The position numbers were made by a program, and so were the translations under genes. From assembly GCA_041394905.1 (NCBI GenBank), contig JAWKHJ010000002.1, positions 186,001 to 250,000 on the forward strand: DNA of 64,000 nt, given 5' to 3'. Of the stretch, positions 55,751 through 64,000 are shown in pieces (position 1 is the first letter of the stretch; each line of letters starts with the position of its first letter). Below the pieces are notes generated by a model, which saw only the letters and a list, made by a program, of their open reading frames with translations, searched no databases and was not told the origin of the DNA. Source of the stretch: RI-231 sp041394905. Its GTDB lineage: Bacteria; Acidobacteriota; Terriglobia; Bryobacterales; UBA6623.

Positions 55751-56843
55751 CTAGCGCTTCACGAGCGAGCGGAACAGCTCTTCGTACTGATCGGTTACGC
55801 GCTCCCAGTCATAGCGCGTGCGCGCCACCGTCTCGAAGCCTTGGCAGGCCGCCGACGAGCTGCCTCGGGCAATGTGCATAGGCGCTCGATCTCGTCCGCC
55901 AACGATGTCTCGTCGCGGCGAAATCCGATGCCCGCCTCTCCGGCGACTTCTTCGTTCTCAGGCGTTCGCAGATAGAGGCACCGGCACGGCTCGCGCCATC
56001 GCTTCGATCAGAGCTGGGTGGGTGCCGCCCACCTCTGTCGCGTGGATGTAGGCGAAACAATGCGATTGCAACTCGCCGTAGCCTTTCCCATAGATTGCGC
56101 CGGGGAAGAGAATGCGCGGGTCCTGGGTCCTTTGATCTGGCAGATGTACTCGGCTGCATACGGCGCGTCGCCGACCATCACGAGCTTCTTGTCCGTGCTC
56201 GTCCGCTCGAACGCCTTCACTACGAGCAGGGCGTTGTTTTCCGGCTCCATGCGGCTCACGTACAGGAAGTAGCCGCCGGGCTCGAGCCTAGCCTGTCGAG
56301 CGCGTCGCGCGAATCTAAGCGGCCGCCTGAAACCGTATACGATGCAGTGCGAGACCTTGCCGTAGGTCTCCCGGTAATACTTTTCGATCACTCGCGCGTC
56401 GGAGATCATCGCGGTCGGCATCCACGTCGACCAGCGCTCCAGAGGCGCCGTACCAGCTACGCGCGAGCGCATTCCACTTCTTGCGCTGCCGCTCGAGCCC
56501 GTCCACGTTCAGCGCTGTCGGGATGCCCGCCAGGCGCGGCATCCAGGTGTAGACCGCGTTGGCCCCGTTGCAGTAGAGCGCGACGTCGGCACGGCGAAAC
56601 AGCAGGTCGAGAGTGGCGAAGCCGGTGTGCGCGAGCGTGTCGAAATACTTGTGCGGGATGGTGGGCAGATGCACCAGGCGCACACCGCGGTAGGTCTTTT
56701 CGCGCGTGGCGACGTTGTTGGTGCGGCAATAGACGGTCACGTCGTGGCCGCCGCCGCCAGCCGAGTCGAGAGCTCTTCGGCGAACGTCTCGAACCCGCCG
56801 TAGTTTGCCGGGATGCCCCGCGTTCCAACGGGGCGATTCTCAT
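55751..56843 (-). pseudogene. glycosyltransferase family 4 (DUF1972-type), frameshifted
   Basis: A GT-B transferase of about 364 residues. The first segment, split over frames, matches 'GTRGIPANYGGFETFAEEL' of the DUF1972 group (related to rhamnosyltransferases). 'VRLVHLPTIPHKYFDTLAHT' and 'AGIPTALNVDGLERQRKKWN' follow, then, after a shift near 56440, 'MISDARVIEKYYRETYGKVS', 'EPGGYFLYVSRMEPENNALL' and 'VVKAFERTSTDKKLVMVGDA'. The rest ('FAYIHATEVGGTHPALIEAM') lies beyond a shift near 56110, with more toward the end at 55751. The GT2 gene ends 10 bp upstream, so they share a transcript. Confidence 0.78.
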
Positions 56844-56853
56844 CGCCCCCAAC

Positions 56854-57901
56854 TCAGGATTGGACCGCCTGCGCGCTTTGCGTCTTTTCCTCGACGGGAA
56901 CATCGAGGGGGGTAGACTGACCGGCTGGAAGCTGAACCATTGCCTCAGGTAGGTCTCGTCGACGCGGCGCCGCGCCTGGATGAGCTTTCGCTTCTCCAGT
57001 GTCTTTTTGAAGTCGCGCGCGAGCAGGTAGAAAGCCTTGAGCGATGAGCGCTCGAGCACAAGACAATAGCCCAGAATGCCCACGTCGCGCAGAGTGATGG
57101 GAACGAAGTTGCGCAGGTAGACGCCCGCCGTCACGTTCTTGACGCGCATCAAACAGTTCTTCACCGAGTGCATGTTGATCTCAGGCGAAAGGAAGCGCCG
57201 CATACCCGGACGCAGCTTGCGCACGTGATGGCCACAGCCGAGGGGTCGTGAATGCACTTCCAACCCAGCAATTGTGCGCGCCAGGCGACGTCGGCGTCCT
57301 CGCGGTAGGTGAAGAAGTCCGAATCGAAAAATTCGCCGTCGACCGAGATGTCCTCGATCATTTCGCGGCGGTAGCAGGCCGCTGCCGCAGTGGCTCCGAA
57401 CACGTACTCGTGCTTGCGGTAGTGGCCGTTGTAGTTTTCCAGGCAGCCGCGGTCAAAGTGCCGCAGCATGGGGGTGAAGTACATCCCGGTCGAGTCCACG
57501 ACGCGCTGGTCGGGGATCTCGAACGAGGCGTCCACCATCAGCAGCTTGCCGCACAAAGTGCCGACTTGGGGGTCGACCTTGGCGGTGAGCATGAGCTTTT
57601 CAATGAAATCCGGAAGCAGCAACACGTCCGGATTCAAAGTGAGAACCCAGTCTCCCTTCGAAAGTGCAATGGCTTGGTTTTGTGCGCCGGTGAAGCCGAG
57701 GTTTTCCTCGTTGTAAACGATCCGGCAGCGGTCTTCGAACCGCTCCAAAATATCTTGGGTGCCATCGGTGGAGGCATTGTCCACCACGATGACTTCCATA
57801 CGGGGGTGACGCTGTTCCAGGACAGCTTCGAGGCACCGGCGGATAAACCGCCCGCTATTGAAGGTCACCAGCGTGACCGAGACGAAGTCTTTGCCGTTCA
57901 T
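56854..57901 (-). CDS. glycosyltransferase family 2 protein, frameshifted near the C-terminus
   Basis: A GT-A inverting transferase of about 349 residues, probably adding a deoxysugar to a surface glycan. 'VSVTLVTFNSGRFIRRCLEA', 'MEVIVVDNASTDGTQDILER', 'NLGFTGAQNQAIALSKGDWV' and the metal-binding 'LTLNPDVLLLPDFIEKLMLT' are typical of the rhamnosyltransferase-like WbbL group. 'FFTYREDADVAWRAQLLGWK' holds the likely catalytic ED. Near 57215 the frame slips ('HVRKLRPGMRRFLSPEINMH' continues), and again near 56905, giving the end 'VPVEEKTQSAQAVQS' at 56854. ATG 57901 is 19 bp past the stop of the next upstream GT2. Confidence 0.85.
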
Positions 57902-57920
57902 CGAATTTCGACGTTCCGCT

Positions 57921-58883
57921 TCAAGCTGCCGGAGTTCGCCCGAGATCTCCCCGGGTCGCTCCGAACACAGCGTCCGGGCGTTGGATCAACGACCGGATCG
58001 TCTGCAAACAGGCTCGTCCGTCTCCGCGCTTCCCAAGCCCTGCAAACCCGGCCAAGGCGCGCATGGCCAATCCGGTGAATGTGGCGGCTCGCACCGCCCA
58101 GTTCGCCAACCGGGAGTAGTGTTTGCTAGAGAAACGCAGAAGATTACGATACCAAGCAAGATGGCGCGCCCGCGCGCTCAATGAGCGCAGCGAGTGTCCG
58201 CCGGCGTGAAGAGCGCGCGGTTCGGGTTCATAGCGAACCTCGAAACCGGCGTCGGTTACGCGGCGGCAAAAGTCTACATCTTCAAACCAAAGTGGATAAA
58301 ACCCCTCGTCCATTCCGCCCACGAGATCGAAAGTCTTACGGCGAAACATCCAATACGCCCCGGCGGGCTGCTCGCAGGCTTGTGGGCAAGTCGGGTCGAG
58401 ATCGGCTTGGCGCCAGCGGCGATTCCAAGGATTACCGGGCCATAGACGATTGACCAGCAGGAGCTCTGTGATCAGCATCCCTGGCGTGGGAAGCGATCGT
58501 ACGCCGAAGCCCTGCTGGTAGTCGCCGTTCTCGTCGTCGAGCCGGCCTCCGACCAAACCCACGTTCGACCGCAGCGCCGTCTGCGCAAGGGCGCTGTCGA
58601 CACTCAAAGGACCGCACAGCTCGACGTCGGGATTGAGCAGGGCGATCAGCGTGGAATGCGTGGCGCGAACGCCCTGATTGACCGCGGCTGCGAAGCCCCG
58701 GTTGTCACGATTCGCCAGGATCAACGCATCGGGACGTGCTTCTCGTGCGGCGTCGACCGTCGAGTCGCTTGATGCATTGTCGACCACGACGATCTCGTCC
58801 ACACCGGCTAGCGACTGCAAACACCGCCCGATTTCGGGCGCGGAGTTGTGCGTCACGATGACGGCTGCGACTCCCGTGCTCAC
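57921..58883 (-). CDS. glycosyltransferase family 2 protein
   Basis: A 320-residue GT-A transferase. 'VAAVIVTHNSAPEIGRCLQS', 'VDEIVVVDNASSDSTVDAAR', 'NRGFAAAVNQGVRATHSTLI' and 'ALLNPDVELCGP' (metal site) are clear. 'GGMDEGFYPLWFEDVDFCRR' holds the catalytic acidic ED pair. It belongs to the WbbL-like rhamnosyltransferase clan. The GTG start at 58883 overlaps the stop of the upstream GT2 (GTGA), so translation is coupled. Confidence 0.9.
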   Translation of the reverse strand: MSTGVAAVIVTHNSAPEIGRCLQSLAGVDEIVVVDNASSDSTVDAAREARPDALILANRDNRGFAAAVNQGVRATHSTLIALLNPDVELCGPLSVDSALAQTALRSNVGLVGGRLDDENGDYQQGFGVRSLPTPGMLITELLLVNRLWPGNPWNRRWRQADLDPTCPQACEQPAGAYWMFRRKTFDLVGGMDEGFYPLWFEDVDFCRRVTDAGFEVRYEPEPRALHAGGHSLRSLSARARHLAWYRNLLRFSSKHYSRLANWAVRAATFTGLAMRALAGFAGLGKRGDGRACLQTIRSLIQRPDAVFGATRGDLGRTPAA

Positions 58884-59908
58884 GCTCGCTCCTGCGCCGG
58901 AGGCCAAGCCAGCCGGCAATACCATTTCCAATAGCCGTCCCAACCGGTTGCGCGTTGGATGCGCACGATCTCGCCCTCGGCGGCTTCGAGCGCCTTGGCC
59001 AAGCGCGAGCTCGAACCATCGCGCCCTTCTACGCGCGACAGCGAGCGGCGCATCGTGCGCCAACCGCGGACGCCGTCAAAAAGTCCCAGAATCCACGCCG
59101 CGCCGCGCCCGCGCGAAACCGACATCGCGCCCCACAGCAGTTGCGCCGCCGCGATCGGCCGCGCAAACCGCAGCAAAAGCCTCGCCGGGTAATGCTTGGC
59201 CAGCAGCAGAATCTGGTGCGCGGTCATCCAGCGAACCATCTGGGCGCTCCAGCGTACTCCCGTCACGCTTCCTCGGTGGTACGCGCGCGCGGCCGGCTCA
59301 TAAACGCCTTCCATTCCAGCCGCTGCTGCACGCACGCCAAGCTCCACATCTTCGAGATAGGCGAAGAACGCCTCTTCGAAGCCGCCGGCGCGTTCGAAAA
59401 ACGTCTTACGGAACAGTGTTGCGGTCGCGGAAGGGAAGAACGTCTTGCGGCGCTGCTCGAATTCGGGCCCGTCGGCGCGCCCGTGACCGAGTCGCCACGC
59501 CGCACCGCCGCGGCAAACGGCGTCGCCTGCGCCGTCAATGCGAGAGCGGTCGCTCCAGTCAAGGCTCTTCCCGGCCGCGAACCAACCTCCGGAGCCCAGC
59601 GCTTCTAGCAGCCGCTCCAGCCAGTCCTCGCTCAACTCGACGTCGTTATTCACCAGCGCTACGTATTCGCCCGAAGCCGCCGCGATACCGGCGTTGAATG
59701 CCCGGCTCACGCCTAGATTGCTCCCCTGCCGTAGCACGGTCGCCCCAAGGTCTTCGGCAGCCTCCGCCGATCCGTCAATGGACGCATTATCGACGACAAT
59801 TGTTTCAATGATGCAGTCTGCGGGCTTATGCAGCGCCTGAATGGAGCGCAGCGCCGACACGAGTAGCTCGCGTTGGTTCCAGTTTGGAATGACTACAGAA
59901 ACCGTCAT
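58880..59908 (-). CDS. glycosyltransferase family 2 protein
   Basis: A 342-residue GT-A transferase, first gene of the minus-strand glycan operon. 'TVSVVIPNWNQRELLVSALR', 'IETIVVDNASIDGSAEAAED', 'NLGVSRAFNAGIAAASGEYV' and 'ALVNNDVELSEDWLERLLEA' (metal site) mark the family. 'FFAYLEDVELGVRAAAAGME' holds the acidic pair. The C-terminal third has amphipathic or weakly hydrophobic segments ('LRFARPIAAAQLLWGAMSV'), which may touch the membrane. ATG 59908 is preferred to one 11 codons upstream, because it begins the fold directly. Confidence 0.88.
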   Translation of the reverse strand: MTVSVVIPNWNQRELLVSALRSIQALHKPADCIIETIVVDNASIDGSAEAAEDLGATVLRQGSNLGVSRAFNAGIAAASGEYVALVNNDVELSEDWLERLLEALGSGGWFAAGKSLDWSDRSRIDGAGDAVCRGGAAWRLGHGRADGPEFEQRRKTFFPSATATLFRKTFFERAGGFEEAFFAYLEDVELGVRAAAAGMEGVYEPAARAYHRGSVTGVRWSAQMVRWMTAHQILLLAKHYPARLLLRFARPIAAAQLLWGAMSVSRGRGAAWILGLFDGVRGWRTMRRSLSRVEGRDGSSSRLAKALEAAEGEIVRIQRATGWDGYWKWYCRLAWPPAQERA

Positions 59909-60013
59909 GCTACGCTCGCAGAGCGTACCTGACGCGGACAATACGGGCGGGCATTTCTTAGATTACACCGCCACGCCCTTGTAAGCAAGCGACTTATACT
60001 GATCGCTTCCCCT

Positions 60014-61241
60014 ATGCATTCTCTTGATCTCGCCTGGATTCGACCGCAGTTCCCTGCATTTTCCGTGGAGGTGGATGGCCATCCGGCGGCTTATTTCGAT
60101 GGCCCTGGCGGCACCCAGGTGCCCAGGTCGGTCATCGACGCCGTTAGCGAGACTCTCGCGCACCGTAACGCCAACACGCACGGCGCCTTCCTGACGAGCC
60201 GGCGTGCGGACGCGATCTGCGCCGAGGCTCACGCGGCGGTCGCCGATCTGCTCGGCTGCGACGCCGCGGAAGTGGTCTTCGGGCCGAATATGACCACCCT
60301 GACCTTCGCCATGAGCCGCGCCATCGGCCGCGAGCTCTCGCCCGGCGACGAGATCGTGCTCACCGCGCTCGACCACGACGCGAATTTCTCCCTGGAAGGC
60401 GCTCGAGGAGCGTGGCGCAGTCATCCGCGTTGCTGAGTTTCGACGCGAGGACTGCACGCTCGACGTCGAGGGCCTACTCGGGCTCATCAACGAGAAAACC
60501 AAACTTGTCGCCGTAGGGTATGCCTCGAATGCGGTGGGAACAATCAACCCCGTCGCCCGCATCGCCGAAGCCGCGCACGCCGCCGGCGCCTGGATGTTCG
60601 TCGACGCGGTGCACTACGCCCCGCACGGCCCAATCGACGTCCGCGCGATCGATTGCGATTTTCTGGCCTGCTCGGCCTATAAGTTCTTTGGGCCTCACCA
60701 AGGTATGATTTACGGCCGGCGCGAACTGCTCGAGCGGCTGCGGCCTTACAAAGTGCGGCCGGCGGACGATCACACCCCGGATCGCTGGGAGACGGGAACG
60801 CAGAACCACGAGGCTATGGCCGGCGTCACGGCGGCGGTCGAGTATCTTGCCTCGCTCGGCGAACGCGCCGGCGCGAGGGTTCCCGGCAGGAGCGCTTGTC
60901 CAGCGCAATGCGGGCCATCCAGTCCTACGAGCGCAAGCTTGGCAGAGCGCCTGATCGGCGGACTGCTCGCCATCCCAGGGCTCGAGTTTTTCGGCATCCG
61001 CGAGCCCGAACGGTTCGGCGAGCGTGCACCGACGGTCGCAATCCGGATGCCCGGCGAGACTTCTCGCCAAACAGCGGAAAAACTCGCTAAGAAGGGGCTG
61101 TTCGTCTGGGACGGCAACTACTACGCCCTAAATTGGGCTGAGCGGATGGGTGTACAAGCCGACGGCGCGGTGCGCATTGGTTTAGCGCACTACAACACCG
61201 AGGCTGAGGTCGACCGTCTGCTGGACGCGCTGGCCGGCTAG
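60014..61241 (+). CDS. cysteine desulfurase-like class V aminotransferase (VC1184/TIGR01976-like), frameshifted
   Basis: A PLP enzyme of about 408 residues. 'AAYFDGPGGTQVPRSVIDAV', 'HRNANTHGAFLTSRRADAIC' and 'VVFGPNMTTLTFAMSRAIGR' match the SufS-like subfamily known from Vibrio VC1184. The frame slips near 60405 and resumes at 'EDCTLDVEGLLGLINEKTKL', 'GAWMFVDAVHYAPHGPIDVR' and the PLP-Lys 'FLACSAYKFFGPHQGMIYGR'. A compensating pair near 60880-60945 garbles 'SLSSAMRAIQSYERKLAERL'. A true desulfurase would carry a mobile-loop Cys, which I cannot identify, so the substrate is open. TATACT (59995-60000) lies 13 nt before the ATG. Confidence 0.82.
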
Positions 61242-61260
61242 GCGAGCGCCTTCCGGCAGG

Positions 61261-62448
61261 TCACCCCACCTTGTACTTTTGAATCCAATCCGGGCGCATG
61301 TCACTGCCCATGCCCGGGGCCTCGGGTGCAAGCACGGCGCCGTCCTGCATGCGTAGCGCCTCCAGGTACTGGCTATTGCCTTTGAGGCTGCCCGTCTCCA
61401 TGTAGATCGCGTTCGGCATGGCGAGGAGCATGTGCAGGTTCGCCGGCCCGCCGCCGTGGCTTGCGATCTCGACGCCGAACGCATCGGCGAGAGCGGCGAT
61501 CTCCATCCATTCCGTCACTCCCCCGGCGCGTCGGTTGTCCGGCTGCAAGACGTCCGCCGCATCGCGCTTGAGCAGCTCCAGGAACTCGTATTTGGTGTAC
61601 TCGTTCTCGCCCGTCGCGATGCGGATGTCGAGCTCTTGGGCGAGCATGGCGTAGCCGTCCTTCTCATGCGGCGGCATCGGCTCTTCGTACCAGAAGCAGC
61701 CTTCTTCCTGATAGGCGCGCCCGCGCCGCAGGGCCTCGTTGCGGTTGAGTCCCTGGTTGGCGTCGACCATGATCCGGACGGTGGGACCCGCGATTTCACG
61801 GGCCGCCCGGAGGCGCTGCATGTCCTCGCCGAACGAACCACGCCCGGTCTTCACCTTGATCGCGCGAAAGCCTTCCGCCAGGCGATCCTCGATGGCCTTG
61901 CGGTAGATCGACAGGTCCGAATCACCCTCGTAATACCAGCCGCACATCGAATAGACCGGCATGCGGTCGTGCGCCGCGCCGAGCATCTTGTAGAGCGGCA
62001 GGCCGGCCGCCTTCGCCAAAATGTCCCACACCGCCATGTCCGTCGCGCCGATGGCGAACTGCGCGATGCCTTGCACGCCGTGGTACTCGAGAATGTTCCA
62101 AATCTTCTTGCGCAGAAGCTTGGGGAAGGCAGGATCCTGGCCTACGACGAGCGGTTTGATCTCCTTCTCGAAGATCGTCTGCAAGACCTCCGGCCCGCCC
62201 TGCACCATGCCGAATGAGCTGTAGGCCCAACCCGTGTGCCCTGCGTTGGTCTTGAGGCGCAGCACAACCCCGCCGCGATGGTCGCCGAAGCGGTGAACAG
62301 CGTCATATTCCGGGCGGCCCGGCGGGAACCGCAGCAGGTCGGTCTCGAGATCGGTGATCCGCAGCTCACCCTGCATCTGGGCGGCGAACGCGGGGGCGGA
62401 CAGGGCGAGGCCCGCGGCGGAGGACGTGAAAAAGTCTCGGCGGCGCAT
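61261..62448 (-). CDS. exported mandelate racemase/muconate lactonizing enzyme-family protein
   Basis: A 395-residue enolase-superfamily enzyme with a Tat signal ('RRRDFFTSSAAGLALSAPAF'). The barrel carries the expected set: K-x-K in 'FRAIKVKTGRGSFGED', metal ligands in 'RIMVDANQGLNRNEALRRGR', 'FWYEEPMPPHEKD' and 'IRIATGENEYTKYEFLELL', and the His end in 'VEIASHGGGPANLHMLLA'. Such sets fit a sugar-acid dehydratase or a racemase of the MR subgroup. Tat export of a member of this family is typical of Acidobacteriota and Planctomycetes genomes. TAAGAT (62461-62456) is 7 nt before the ATG; divergent from the esterase. Confidence 0.88.
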   Translation of the reverse strand: MRRRDFFTSSAAGLALSAPAFAAQMQGELRITDLETDLLRFPPGRPEYDAVHRFGDHRGGVVLRLKTNAGHTGWAYSSFGMVQGGPEVLQTIFEKEIKPLVVGQDPAFPKLLRKKIWNILEYHGVQGIAQFAIGATDMAVWDILAKAAGLPLYKMLGAAHDRMPVYSMCGWYYEGDSDLSIYRKAIEDRLAEGFRAIKVKTGRGSFGEDMQRLRAAREIAGPTVRIMVDANQGLNRNEALRRGRAYQEEGCFWYEEPMPPHEKDGYAMLAQELDIRIATGENEYTKYEFLELLKRDAADVLQPDNRRAGGVTEWMEIAALADAFGVEIASHGGGPANLHMLLAMPNAIYMETGSLKGNSQYLEALRMQDGAVLAPEAPGMGSDMRPDWIQKYKVG

Positions 62449-62454
62449 GGGCAA

Positions 62455-62461
62455 TATCTTA
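62455..62461. promoter_or_regulatory. overlapping divergent -10 elements (TATCTT / TAAGAT)
   Basis: The heptamer TATCTTA gives TATCTT on the plus strand, 10 nt before the ATG at 62471, and TAAGAT on the minus strand, 7 nt before the ATG at 62448. The whole spacer is 22 bp. This repeats the design at 2371-2377. Confidence 0.5.
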
Positions 62462-62470
62462 CTCTCCGCT

Positions 62471-63762
62471 ATGCTGGCCTTCATGCACCGTGAACCGTTC
62501 CTGGCCGCGCTCGCCGCGTTTGTGCTTCTGTCCGCCCCGCTTAGCGCTTCGGACCCAGGCTTGATCGAATCGGCCCGCAAGTTGAAAGGCCCGGCATTGT
62601 CAGCCGCTCTGGTTAACAACTTCGAAGAAAAAGCGCTGAACGAGGGGAGCGCCTTCGTCCAGGATCACGGCCGATTCCTCTTCGCCGTCCGCTCAGCCTC
62701 CAGACCGCAGCTGAACATTGACGATCGTCCGGCCGGAGCGATGAAGCCGGTCAAAGGCTCGGACCTGTGGACGCTCGAGACCAAGCTCGCGACCGGCCGC
62801 TCGCACGCAATCGAATACTCCGCCGACGGCAAACCAATCGGCCGCCGCCTCGACATCCGCGCCTACACGGATCTGCACTACCCGCGCGCGGGCGTTGCCC
62901 AGGGCAAGGTCTCGGAAAAGCAGGCCGAACACGAGCAAGATCTCACCCCGGCATGGTCAGCGACTGGTGGTACTACATCTCGCCCGGCGTCGAACCCGGC
63001 AAGCCCGCGCCCTTGATGATCTGGCAGGATGGCCAGGGTTTCGCCTCCCGCGACTCGGCCTCGCGCCTGTTCACCGTGACCGAAAACCTCATCGCCGACG
63101 GTAAGATCCCGCCCATGGTTCACCTTATGATCTCGCCCGGCTACATCGGCGAGCGCCGCATGCGCTCGGTCGAGTACGACACGGTCAACCTCGACTACAC
63201 CCGCTTCGTGCTCGACGAGATCTTGCCCGAGCTCGAGAAACATCAGAAGATCCGCAGCGACGCTTACTCCCGCGCCTCGGCCGGGCAAAGCTCTGGTGGC
63301 ATCTGCGCATTCATTTCTGCCTGGCTTGCCCCGAACGAGATCAGCCGCGTGCTCTCGCGTATCGGCAGTTACACCTCGATTGCGTGGCGCTCGGGCGACG
63401 AGAACGGCGAAGATCTGCTCGAATCCGGCCACTCGCTGCCGTTTCGAGTCCGTAAGGGCGAAAAGCGCAACATCCGCGTCTGGATGGAAGACGGCTCCAA
63501 CGATCTCGAGAACAACCACGGCAGTTGGCCGCTGCAGAACATCCAGCTCGCCAACTCATTGAAAATGCGGGAGTACGACTTCAGTTTCCACTTCGGCAAT
63601 GCCCAGCACAGCGCCGCCAACGGCGATTCCATGCTCCCGCAGGCTCTGACGTGGCTGTGGCGGGACTACGATCCGTCGAAGACCTCCCAGGAGTTCACCA
63701 TGGACCCAACTGAGGGGGAAAAGCCGTATTTCCGCATCGAACGCCTGAACCGGAACCAGTGA
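62471..63762 (+). CDS. exported esterase-D-like alpha/beta hydrolase, one frameshift
   Basis: About 430 residues. A signal peptide ('FLAALAAFVLLSAPLSA') leads to a beta-sandwich like that of enterochelin esterases ('GRFLFAVRSASRPQLNIDDR', 'GSDLWTLETKLATGRSHAIE'). The hydrolase follows after a shift near 62950: 'MVSDWWYYISPGVEPGKPAP', 'LMIWQDGQGF', the nucleophile elbow 'ASAGQSSGGICAF', and the late His region 'FSFHFGNAQHSAANG'. The fold is that of the esterase D/Fes group that cleaves ferulate, acetyl or siderophore esters. The substrate is unknown. It shares a 22-bp divergent promoter with the enolase-superfamily gene. Confidence 0.83.
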
Positions 63763-63805
63763 GGGCGGCTGGTATTCTGGAGTTTCCTGTCGAGGAGGAT
63801 CGTCA

Positions 63806-64000
63806 ATGGGCCAGCCGATTGCGGAAGGCAATGGAATTCTGTCGCTTAGAACCCCGGATTGTGACAAAGGTATCGGAACGCTGATTTCGAAGCCAGATGC
63901 CGCGGGCTTGATTTCCGGGGTGAAGATCGAGCCGTTTCCGCTGTGGCCCGACGACCGTGGTTACTTCATCGAGGTCGCGCGCATGGGGCAGGGCATGATC
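63806..64000 (+). CDS. dTDP-4-dehydrorhamnose 3,5-epimerase-like protein, cut by window edge
   Basis: Only 65 residues are visible. The segment 'GVKIEPFPLWPDDRGYFIEV' resembles the start of RmlC cupin epimerases ('..I.P.v..DdRG.F.E..'). A 30-residue N-terminal extension precedes it. If true, it would supply dTDP-L-rhamnose or a related deoxysugar, fitting the WbbL-like transferases in the glycan block 4 kb upstream. GAGGAGG lies 7-8 nt before the ATG at 63806. Confidence 0.7.
   Translation, partial: MGQPIAEGNGILSLRTPDCDKGIGTLISKPDAAGLISGVKIEPFPLWPDDRGYFIEVARMGQGMI

Noticed and set aside
1..64000. CRISPR array, tRNA/rRNA genes, insertion sequences, restriction or toxin-antitoxin systems
   Set aside because: I looked for spaced repeats, transposase motifs, tRNA cloverleafs and known defence motifs and found none I could support.

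Overview
The window looks like a GC-rich chromosome segment from an Acidobacteriota bacterium, most likely the Bryobacterales/Solibacter group. Two large secreted proteins end in the Solibacter-type C-terminal domain (TIGR03437-like, with the phrase 'VSPGQIN' or 'VSPNQIN'). There is also a PEP-CTERM protein, a Ser/Thr kinase fused to a TolB-like propeller, a DUF1080 protein, several PQQ dehydrogenases and Tat-exported enzymes. No rRNA, tRNA, CRISPR array, insertion sequence or prophage was recognised. The taxonomic placement is inferred from family content only.

Layout: 0-5.6 kb carries an RfaE2 fragment, a wHTH-AAA+ ATPase, GNAT and VOC proteins, a sulfatase and a Bpt-type aminoacyl transferase. 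5.7-9.5 kb holds a broken membrane dipeptidase, a structured spacer and a Tad-type minor pilin trio (TadG-like plus two TadE-like) closed by a strong terminator. 9.5-15 kb has a secreted TIGR03437 protein, XerD and a YihY/BrkB membrane protein. 15.1-20.5 kb has a 1390-residue exported haem-motif/toroid/HEAT protein followed by Kbl. 20.5-26.7 kb has a tandem-kinase propeller receptor, TrxB, a coiled-coil tail-anchored protein and a phosphomannose-isomerase-like cupin. 27-32.8 kb has a PEP-CTERM protein behind a sigma-54-like promoter, a hydroxyacid reductase/glycerate kinase pair, a SpoU methyltransferase, a YdcF-like protein, DUF1080 and RlpA. 32.9-36.2 kb has a PQQ dehydrogenase, a DapA-like aldolase and a PfpI protein. 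36.3-43.6 kb has a membrane-anchored GH113-like hydrolase, an M36-like metalloprotease, DinB and a FGGY kinase. 43.6-53.5 kb has membrane proteins, HutI/FtcD of histidine breakdown, a degenerate STAND-like protein, MetY, and a cytochrome c/PQQ dehydrogenase operon. 53.6-59.9 kb is a surface-glycan block of four glycosyltransferases and one sulfotransferase. The right end has a class V aminotransferase, an exported enolase-superfamily enzyme divergent from an exported esterase, and the start of an RmlC-like epimerase.

Two window-wide patterns stand out. First, many genes have a TAnnnT (-10-like) hexamer only 6-13 nt before the start codon and no Shine-Dalgarno, which is the signature of leaderless transcription. 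Two divergent pairs share the same overlapping -10 hexamers in 20-22 bp spacers. Second, about twenty genes are broken by small frameshifts, often compensating and with the correct protein continuing in another frame, while neighbours of up to 1390 codons are intact. This looks more like local consensus errors in an assembly than real decay. Broken genes are given below as whole loci.

The exported catabolic enzymes (sulfatase, DUF1080, GH113-like, proteases, esterase, PQQ dehydrogenases with cytochrome) together suggest an aerobic heterotroph that degrades polymers and keeps much of its chemistry in the periplasm.
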